In this document: in pieces, positions 1-4,797 of the stretch | Position numbering within the stretch: position 1 is the first letter of the stretch | How the letters are laid out: every line of letters starts with the position of its first letter | Assembly (NCBI GenBank): GCA_013813145.1 | Contig: JACCSE010000367.1 | Span: forward strand, 1-8,547 | DNA: 8,547 bases | From: Gemmatimonadales bacterium | GTDB taxonomy: Bacteria > Gemmatimonadota > Gemmatimonadetes > Gemmatimonadales > GWC2-71-9 | Direction: 5' to 3' | The notes under the pieces: generated by a model | Seen by the model: only the letters and a program-made list of their open reading frames with translations | What the model was told of the DNA's origin: nothing | Databases searched by the model: none | Program-made: the position numbers and the translations under genes

Positions 1-49
1 ATAGCCGATAGCCGATAGCTGATAGCTGATAGCCGATAGCCAGCAGCCA
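1..49. repeat. ATAGCYG 7-bp tandem repeat, truncated by window edge
   Basis: Seven consecutive 7-bp units are readable: ATAGCCG at 1-7 and 8-14, ATAGCTG at 15-21 and 22-28, ATAGCCG at 29-35, ATAGCCA at 36-42 and a degenerate GCAGCCA at 43-49. The array probably extends left of base 1. It ends 6 bases before the AGGAA ribosome-binding site of the cysteine synthase gene, so it lies in the promoter or leader of that operon. The same heptad recurs at 2868-2890 (inverted) and 2924-2944 (direct). The sequence 3' of the array (CCAACACC..GAACCC) resembles what follows the direct copy at 2944-2960, suggesting one dispersed repeat family with a shared tail. Function unknown. Confidence 0.85.
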
Positions 50-65
50 ACACCAGGAACCCTAC

Positions 66-995
66 ATGACCGCCGTACGCCGACTGTCCACGTACCGCGA
101 ACCCGAGCTCTGGCAGGCGGTGGGGAACACGCCGCTCCTGCCGCTCGAGCTGCCCGGCAACGCCCGCGGCCGCCTCTGGCTCAAGGCCGAGTGGCTCAAC
201 CCCGGCGGCAGCGTGAAGGACCGCGCGGCGCGCGCCATTCTACGCGATGCGCTGGAGCGAGGCGAGCTTCCCGGCAAGCGCCTGCTCGATGCGTCCAGCG
301 GCAACACCGGGATCGCCTATGCGATGCTCGGCGCGGCGGCGGGGGTGCACGTGACCATCTGCCTGCCGGCAAACGCCAGTCCGGAGCGGCGGGCCCTGCT
401 CGAGGTGTATGGCGCCGAGGTGCTCGTCACCGACCGCCTGGAGGGAACCGACGGCGCGGTGCGGCAGGCGCGGGAGCTGGCCGCGGCCGAGCCGGGGCGA
501 TATTTCTATGCCGACCAGTACAGCAACCCGGCCAACCCGCGAGCCCATCGCGAGACCACCGGTCCCGAGCTGTGGAACGGGACCGGCGGCCGGCTGACCC
601 ATTTCGTTGCCGCGATGGGCACCACGGGAACCATGATGGGCACCGGTGGTTACCTGAAAGAGCGGAACCCGGCGATCCGCCTGGTCGGCGTTCAGCCGGA
701 TGGACCCTACCATGGGCTGGAAGGGCTGAAGCACCTGGCGACCACGCCCCACCCGCCGGCGCTCTACGACCCCGGGCTCCCGGACGAGGTGGCCGAGATC
801 CCTACCGAGCGCGCCGACGCCGCCGCGCGGCGGCTCGCCCGCGGTGCCGGCCTCCTCGTGGGGTGGTCGGCCGGCGCCGCGCTCGCCGCCGCGGCCGACG
901 TGCTTCGGCGGGAGCCCGAGGCGGCAGTCGTCGTCGTCGGCTGCGACCCCGGCGCGCGCTACCTGAGCGAGCCACATCGCTGGAGCGGAGAATGA
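66..995 (+). CDS. cysM: PLP-dependent cysteine synthase, CysM type
   Basis: A 309-residue fold-type II PLP enzyme that beta-replaces an activated serine (O-acetyl- or O-phosphoserine) with a sulfur nucleophile to make cysteine in the cytoplasm. Visible motifs are the Schiff-base lysine K51 in NPGGSVKDR, the substrate-binding loop SSGNTG (78-82), the phosphate-binding GTTGT loop (185-189) and GWSAGAA near the end (266-272). The ANPRAHRETTGPELW stretch (156-170) and the CDPGARYLS tail are typical of CysM rather than CysK. Length is normal for the family. ATG 66 follows AGGAA at 55-59 with 6-base spacing. Its stop overlaps the JAMM gene by ATGA. Clustering with a JAMM peptidase and a CysO-like carrier suggests that the sulfur donor is a carrier thiocarboxylate, as for M. 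tuberculosis CysM, rather than free sulfide (inference). Whether the acceptor is O-phosphoserine cannot be decided here. Confidence 0.93.
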   Translation: MTAVRRLSTYREPELWQAVGNTPLLPLELPGNARGRLWLKAEWLNPGGSVKDRAARAILRDALERGELPGKRLLDASSGNTGIAYAMLGAAAGVHVTICLPANASPERRALLEVYGAEVLVTDRLEGTDGAVRQARELAAAEPGRYFYADQYSNPANPRAHRETTGPELWNGTGGRLTHFVAAMGTTGTMMGTGGYLKERNPAIRLVGVQPDGPYHGLEGLKHLATTPHPPALYDPGLPDEVAEIPTERADAAARRLARGAGLLVGWSAGAALAAAADVLRREPEAAVVVVGCDPGARYLSEPHRWSGE

Positions 996-1423
996 CTCTG
1001 CGGCTCCCGGAAGTGCTCCTCGAGGAGATCCGCCACCAAGGGGTCACCGCGTATCCCGCCGAGTGCTGTGGCGCGCTGGCCGGCCGGGTGGACCCCGAGG
1101 GAAGTAAGGATGTGGTCAGGTTGGCGCCGGCGATCAATCGCCGGACCGACGACCCGCACCGCTACCTGATCGCCCCGGAGGATCTGCGGCGGCTCGAGTC
1201 GGAGCTGCGGTCCGAGGGGCTGGAGATCGTCGGGTATTACCACTCGCACCCGGACCATCCGGCGCGGCCCTCGGGGTTCGACACCGAGCACGCCTGGCCC
1301 TGGTACAGTTATCTGATCGTGCGGATCGACCGCGGGAGCGCCACCGATGCGGCCAGCTTCGTGCTGGACGACGAACGGCCGCTCATGCATCCCGAGTCAC
1401 TCGAAGTGCTCAGCGAGGTATGA
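992..1423 (+). CDS. mec: JAMM/MPN zinc metallopeptidase, Mec+ type
   Basis: A 143-residue JAB1/MPN/Mov34 isopeptidase-fold protein. The complete JAMM zinc signature is present: E24 in PAECCG, then H84-S-H86, seven residues, S94, two residues, D97. It should therefore be an active zinc hydrolase that cuts after a C-terminal glycine. In M. tuberculosis the homologue Mec+ releases cysteine from the CysO-cysteine adduct; that role is assigned here from the neighbours cysM and a CysO-like domain. A second possible job is to cut the carrier from the downstream fusion after its internal Gly-Gly (inference). The frame stays open upstream to 191, but ATG 992 is the better start. It has GGAG at 982-985 with 6-base spacing, the protein begins in the family's usual place, and the ATGA overlap with cysM fits translational coupling. 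There is no signal peptide, so the protein is cytoplasmic. Confidence 0.9.
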   Translation: MTLRLPEVLLEEIRHQGVTAYPAECCGALAGRVDPEGSKDVVRLAPAINRRTDDPHRYLIAPEDLRRLESELRSEGLEIVGYYHSHPDHPARPSGFDTEHAWPWYSYLIVRIDRGSATDAASFVLDDERPLMHPESLEVLSEV

Positions 1424-1428
1424 TCATG
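1415..1428 (+). promoter_or_regulatory. Ribosome-binding site deciding the start of the carrier-E1 fusion
   Basis: Two in-frame ATGs lie close together, at 1420 and 1426. GAGG at 1415-1418 is only one base from the first but seven from the second, which is the normal spacing. The second start also yields MSVTVTIPT, aligning with the beginning of M. tuberculosis CysO (MNVTVSIPT, from memory). ATG 1426 is therefore preferred, although ATG 1420 has an ATGA overlap with the preceding stop. Confidence 0.65.
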
Positions 1429-2859
1429 TCCGTGACCGTGACCATTCCCACTCCGCTCCGGAGCTTCACCGGCGGCCGCGACGCGGTCGAGCTTCAGGGG
1501 GCGACGGTGGGCGAGGTGATCGACGGCCTCCTCTCCGCCCACGGCGGGCTCAAGCGCCACCTGGTGCAGGACGACGGCCGCCTCAGAAACTTCGTCAACC
1601 TGTACCTGAACGACACCGACATCCGCCAGCTCGAGTCCACCTCCACCCCGGTCCGAGAAGGCGACATCCTGACCATCGTGCCGAGCATCGCGGGCGGCAG
1701 CCCCGCGGTCGAGACCGAGCTGCCGCGGCTCTCCCATTCGGAGGTGCTGCGCTATTCGCGTCACCTGCTCCTGCCCGAAGTGGGCGTCGAGGGGCAGCGA
1801 AAGCTCAAGGCCGCGCGCGTGCTCACCATCGGCGCCGGTGGGCTGGGCTCGCCGCTCTCGCTCTACCTCGCCGCCGCCGGCGTGGGCACGATCGGCATCG
1901 TGGACTTCGACGTCGTGGACCTGACCAATCTCCAGCGACAGATCGTACACGGCACGTCCACCCTCGGCCGGCCCAAGCTGGAGTCGGCCAAGGCGCGGCT
2001 CACCGATCTCAATCCCAATCTGAACGTGGAGACGTACGAGACGCGGCTGAGCTCGGAAAACGCGCTCGAAATCATCGGCGAATACGATATCGTGGTGGAC
2101 GGCACCGACAACTTCCCGACCCGCTACCTGGTCAACGACGCCTGCGTGCTGCTGGGCAAGCCCAACGTGTACGGCAGCATCTTCCGCTTCGAGGGCCAGG
2201 CCTCGGTGTTCTACGCCAAGGAAGGGCCGTGCTATCGCTGCCTCTACTCGGAGCCGCCACCTCCGGGGCTGGTGCCGAGCTGCGCCGAGGGCGGCGTGCT
2301 TGGTGTACTGCCCGGCATCATCGGGAGTATCCAGGCGCTGGAGACGATCAAGTGGATCATCGGCGCCGGCGACTCACTCGTCGGCCGGCTGGTGCTGTTT
2401 GACGCGCTCAAGCTGCGCTTCCGTGAGCTCAAGCTGCGGAAGGACCCGAGCTGCCCCATCTGCGGCGACCCTCCCACCATCCGCGAGCTGATCGACTACG
2501 AAGCGTTCTGCGGGATCGGCGCCGCGCCCGCATATCAGGGCCCGGAAGTGATCGTCGAGGAGCTGCGCCAGGAGCGGACGGACAAGGGTGACGACCTCGT
2601 GCTGATCGACGTGCGCGAGCCGCACGAATGGGAGATCGCCCACATCGACGGCGCGCGACTCATCCCCCTCGGCCAACTCCCCGACCGCCTGGCCGAGTTG
2701 GACGGCCACAGCGAGATCGTGACCTACTGCCACAAAGGGTCGCGCTCGATGAAGGCTCTGGAAATTCTGCGCGGCGCGGGATTCGGCAAGGTGAGGAGCC
2801 TGACCGGCGGAATCGACGCGTGGGCGGAAAGGGTGGAGGAGGGGATGGCGAGGTATTGA
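1426..2859 (+). CDS. moeB: CysO/ThiS-like sulfur carrier - MoeB/MoeZ E1-like adenylyltransferase - rhodanese fusion
   Basis: A 477-residue, three-domain protein, numbered from ATG 1426. Residues 1-91 form a ubiquitin-like sulfur carrier (VTVTIPTPLR..FTGG at the start, TIVPSIAGG at the end), much closer to CysO than to ThiS. Residues from about 104 to 350 form an E1-like domain with ATP loop GAGGLG (136-141), NLQRQ with the finger arginine R171, DGTDN (226-229), zinc pairs C269/C272 and C343/C346, and candidate catalytic C286 in PSCAEGGVLG. Residues about 373-477 form a rhodanese domain with active-site loop CHKGSR (C435). The order matches M. tuberculosis MoeZ with CysO fused in front. The expected chemistry is adenylation of the carrier Gly-Gly and sulfur transfer from the rhodanese to give a thiocarboxylate for CysM. 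The carrier Gly90-Gly91 is not C-terminal, being followed by a linker of about 12 residues, so processing is implied. It is the last gene of the operon. Confidence 0.92.
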   Translation: MSVTVTIPTPLRSFTGGRDAVELQGATVGEVIDGLLSAHGGLKRHLVQDDGRLRNFVNLYLNDTDIRQLESTSTPVREGDILTIVPSIAGGSPAVETELPRLSHSEVLRYSRHLLLPEVGVEGQRKLKAARVLTIGAGGLGSPLSLYLAAAGVGTIGIVDFDVVDLTNLQRQIVHGTSTLGRPKLESAKARLTDLNPNLNVETYETRLSSENALEIIGEYDIVVDGTDNFPTRYLVNDACVLLGKPNVYGSIFRFEGQASVFYAKEGPCYRCLYSEPPPPGLVPSCAEGGVLGVLPGIIGSIQALETIKWIIGAGDSLVGRLVLFDALKLRFRELKLRKDPSCPICGDPPTIRELIDYEAFCGIGAAPAYQGPEVIVEELRQERTDKGDDLVLIDVREPHEWEIAHIDGARLIPLGQLPDRLAELDGHSEIVTYCHKGSRSMKALEILRGAGFGKVRSLTGGIDAWAERVEEGMARY

Positions 2860-2867
2860 GGGGCATT

Positions 2868-2944
2868 GGCTGTCGGCTATCGGCTGTCGGTCCTGCAGCA
2901 TCGAGCCTCCGCTCCCGCGGACGGATAGCTGATAGCCGACAGCC
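2868..2944. repeat. Long inverted repeat (21-bp arms) built from ATAGCYG heptads
   Basis: The left arm 2868-2888 and right arm 2924-2944 are inverted copies. The outer 14 bases are a perfect match (GGCTGTCGGCTATC against GATAGCCGACAGCC). Over the full 21 bases only two positions differ, and both would be G-U pairs in plus-strand RNA. The loop is 35 bases. Each arm consists of the same 7-bp unit as the array at 1-49. The element starts 9 bases after the stop of the carrier-E1 fusion, so it forms a strong hairpin at the 3' end of the cys mRNA. No T-run follows on the plus strand, so it is not a canonical intrinsic terminator. mRNA 3'-end protection or a REP-like mobile palindrome are alternatives. 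Confidence 0.8.
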
Positions 2945-2945
2945 C

Positions 2946-2983
2946 ACAACACAAAACCCCGCGCGAAAATCGTCACGTGGGGT
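2946..2983 (-). terminator. Likely intrinsic terminator of tRNA-Leu
   Basis: On the minus strand, 7 bases after the mature tRNA 3' end, ACCCCACGTG pairs with CGCGCGGGGT (10 positions, one A-C mismatch and one G-U pair) around an 8-base loop (ACGATTTT). It is followed by TTTTGTGTTG. The stem spans 2956-2983 and the T-rich tail 2946-2956. Position, stem and U-tract all fit rho-independent termination of the leftward tRNA transcript. Confidence 0.6.
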
Positions 2984-2988
2984 ATCCC

Positions 2989-3073
<85 letters not shown>

Positions 3074-3083
3074 GAAGGGGGCA

Positions 3084-3112
3084 AAGCTAGTGGCCGCGTC
3101 GGGCGGGGTCAA
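3084..3112 (-). promoter_or_regulatory. Promoter of tRNA-Leu
   Basis: Minus strand: the -35 box TTGACC lies at plus 3107-3112 (reads GGTCAA), then a 17-base spacer, then the -10 box TAGCTT at plus 3084-3089 (reads AAGCTA). The predicted transcription start near 3077 leaves only a few bases before the mature tRNA 5' end at 3073, as expected for a tRNA promoter. The -10 box is a weak match; the -35 box and spacing are good. Confidence 0.65.
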
Positions 3113-3126
3113 CCCGGACGTTGACC
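3107..3126. promoter_or_regulatory. Palindrome carrying both divergent -35 boxes
   Basis: GGTCAAC (3107-3113), a 6-base centre CCGGAC, and GTTGACC (3120-3126) form a 7-6-7 palindrome. The left arm is the -35 of the leftward tRNA-Leu promoter, and the right arm is the -35 of the rightward smpB promoter. The two -35 hexamers are 8 bp apart. The symmetry may simply reflect two similar -35 boxes facing apart, or it may also be an operator (inference). Confidence 0.55.
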
Positions 3127-3149
3127 CATCGGAAGTGCTGGCCTATCAT
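3121..3149 (+). promoter_or_regulatory. Promoter of the smpB operon
   Basis: -35 TTGACC (3121-3126), a 17-base spacer and -10 TATCAT (3144-3149) give a close match to the sigma70 consensus in a locally AT-richer patch. The transcription start is expected near 3156, leaving an mRNA leader of only about 10 bases before the smpB GTG at 3167. It probably drives the overlapping genes through 8227. Confidence 0.7.
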
Positions 3150-3166
3150 TTGCTTGAGATACCGAC

Positions 3167-3652
3167 GTGACCCCCGATGCTTCCCTCGCCGACGAGCGCA
3201 AGAAATCGGTCGCCCGCAATCCCAAGGCGACCCACGATTACCACATCCTGGACACGCTGGAGTCCGGGATCGTCCTCACCGGAACCGAGGTGAAGTCGTT
3301 GCGCAACGGAAAGGCCTCCATCAAGGAGGCCTACGCGCGGGTCCGCAATGGCGAGGTGTTCCTCGAAGGGATGAACATCACTCAGTACGAGCAGGGCAAC
3401 CGCTACAACCACGATCCGGTACGCTCCCGAAAGCTCCTGCTGCACCGGCGGGAGATCGAGCGGCTCATCGGGGCGACGGAACAGCAGGGGCTCACCCTGA
3501 TACCGCTGGAGCTCTACTTCAGGAGCGGGCGCGCCAAGGTGGCCATCGCGCTCGCCCGCGGCAAGAAGCAGCACGACAAGCGCGAAGCACTGAAGCGGCG
3601 GGTGGCCGAGCGCGAGGCGGCTCGAGCGGTCTCGATTCGGGGGCGGCGGTGA
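3167..3652 (+). CDS. smpB: SsrA-binding protein SmpB
   Basis: A 161-residue small RNA-binding protein that partners tmRNA (ssrA) to rescue stalled ribosomes. Family signatures are HDYHILDTLESGIVLTGTEV (23-42), then KSLRNGKASIKEAYARV to about residue 59, GMNITQYEQGNRYNHDPVRSR (centre), and the C-terminal tail RGKKQHDKREALKRR that enters the ribosomal mRNA channel. Length is typical. The GTG start gives a short N-terminal extension before the conserved HDY, as is common. An ATG at 3177 is out of frame. No clear Shine-Dalgarno site is seen, only a weak GAGAT at 3156-3160, and the predicted leader is very short. The stop overlaps the amidase start by GTGA. The ssrA RNA gene is not in the window. 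Recognition is secure; the exact start is slightly less so. Confidence 0.96.
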   Translation: MTPDASLADERKKSVARNPKATHDYHILDTLESGIVLTGTEVKSLRNGKASIKEAYARVRNGEVFLEGMNITQYEQGNRYNHDPVRSRKLLLHRREIERLIGATEQQGLTLIPLELYFRSGRAKVAIALARGKKQHDKREALKRRVAEREAARAVSIRGRR

Positions 3653-4797
3653 TCGCTCAGCTCGCCCTGCTCGCCGGGCTGGGCGCGGGGCCGACCTCGC
3701 TCACGGTGGCGGGCAGCGCCGGCGAGATCAAGGTCCCGGTACGGCTCGACGCGAGCGGCGCGCCGGTGCTCGCGGCACCCCTGCTGCTCGCCGCGCTGGG
3801 CGGCGCCGTCACCCTGAGCGAGGGCTGGGCCGAGGTCACCGTGGCGCGCCAGCCGTTCCGCTTTCTGGTGGGCGCGCCATTCTATCTGTTCAGCAACAAG
3901 CTCCAGACGCTGTCGGGCCCGGCCTCGGTGGCCCGGGACACGCTGTTCCTCCCCTTCCAGTTCGTCGCCGAGATCCTGCCATACTACCTCAGCGAGCGCT
4001 ACCGCTACGACGGAAAGGCCGCCCGGCTGGAGGACCTGGCCAGGCGTCTGCCCAACGGGATTCGGCCCGGCCACATCGTGACGATCGATCCGGGCCACGG
4101 CGGCGTGGACCCGGGCAACCCCGGCGTCTACTTCCCGCGCGGCGTCAAGGAGAAGGACGTCACCCTTCAGATCGGCCTCCTCCTGCGCGAGGAGCTGCGC
4201 CGGCGCGGCATCGGCGTCCGCATGACCCGGACGACCGATACGCTCATCGCGCTCGGCGATCGCGGCGGATACTGCACCGAGGCCTGCGATCTGTTCGTGA
4301 GCCTCCACGTCAACTCCCTCGCGCGGCGCCGCGGGTACACCGAGGTACGCGGTTTCGAGACCTTCTTCCTGGCCGAGGCGCGGACCGAAGACGCCGCCCG
4401 GGTAGCCAGGATGGAGAACGACGCGGTGCGCTTCGAAACCGGCCGGGAGGCGGTCGGCATGCCCGGTGGTCTGGACTTCATCCTCAAGGATCTCCAGCTC
4501 AACGAGCATCTCCGTGAATCGGCCCGCGCCGCGGAGTTGGTGCAGGGAGGTCTCAAGGGGGTGCACACCGGCCTCGACCGGGGCGTCAAACAGGCGGGCT
4601 TCATGGTCCTCACCACGGCGCGCCGGCCGGCCATTCTGGTCGAGCTGGGCTACAGCACCAATCCACAGGACGGACGTCTTCTGACCCAACGCGCGAGCCA
4701 GAAGGCGATGGCCGCCGCCATCGCCGATGCCGTCGTCGAGTACCTCCGGGATTACGAACGAAAGCTCGGGCTCGCCGGCGCAGGGGTCTCCCGGTGA
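3649..4797 (+). CDS. N-acetylmuramoyl-L-alanine amidase (Amidase_3) with N-terminal stalk domain
   Basis: A 382-residue peptidoglycan amidase that cleaves the bond between N-acetylmuramic acid and L-alanine of the stem peptide. The catalytic domain (about 140-372) has all four expected zinc and catalytic residues: H150 in TIDPGHGGVDPG, E168 in GVKEKDVTLQ, H220 in FVSLHVNS and E332 in ILVELGYSTNP. Residues about 25-130 resemble a copper-amine-oxidase-N-like or AMIN-like extracytoplasmic domain. This assignment is weaker. The first 16 residues (MIAQLALLAGLGAGPT) are hydrophobic but lack a basic n-region, so export by a signal peptide is likely but imperfect. GTG 3649 is chosen because it gives the hydrophobic N-terminus and the GTGA overlap with smpB; the open frame further upstream lies wholly inside smpB. 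The next gene starts in its stop codon. Role: cell-wall remodelling in the periplasm. Confidence 0.9.
   Translation: MIAQLALLAGLGAGPTSLTVAGSAGEIKVPVRLDASGAPVLAAPLLLAALGGAVTLSEGWAEVTVARQPFRFLVGAPFYLFSNKLQTLSGPASVARDTLFLPFQFVAEILPYYLSERYRYDGKAARLEDLARRLPNGIRPGHIVTIDPGHGGVDPGNPGVYFPRGVKEKDVTLQIGLLLREELRRRGIGVRMTRTTDTLIALGDRGGYCTEACDLFVSLHVNSLARRRGYTEVRGFETFFLAEARTEDAARVARMENDAVRFETGREAVGMPGGLDFILKDLQLNEHLRESARAAELVQGGLKGVHTGLDRGVKQAGFMVLTTARRPAILVELGYSTNPQDGRLLTQRASQKAMAAAIADAVVEYLRDYERKLGLAGAGVSR

Noticed and set aside
1..49. CRISPR array or riboswitch upstream of cysM
   Set aside because: The units are contiguous 7-mers with no spacers, and no conserved sulfur-related riboswitch core such as SAM-I is recognisable.
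240..977. Open frame on the minus strand opposite cysM
   Set aside because: It mirrors the third-position GC bias of cysM, has no recognisable domain and no ribosome-binding site, and the plus-strand gene is certain.
191..991. Upstream extension of the JAMM peptidase frame
   Set aside because: It lies entirely within cysM in another frame and reads as low-complexity arginine-rich sequence. The JAMM domain begins naturally at ATG 992, which has a good ribosome-binding site.
1735..1760. Internal translation start that would make the MoeB/MoeZ domain separately from the carrier
   Set aside because: The only candidate, a GTG in the SEVLRYSRH segment, lacks a properly spaced Shine-Dalgarno site and would remove conserved residues at the start of the E1 domain.
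3514..4689. Long open frame (about 390 codons) on the minus strand across smpB and the amidase
   Set aside because: It is antisense to two genes with intact catalytic motifs. Its product is a low-complexity Ala/Gly/Arg/Glu-rich chain with no family motif, a usual by-product of GC-rich coding DNA.
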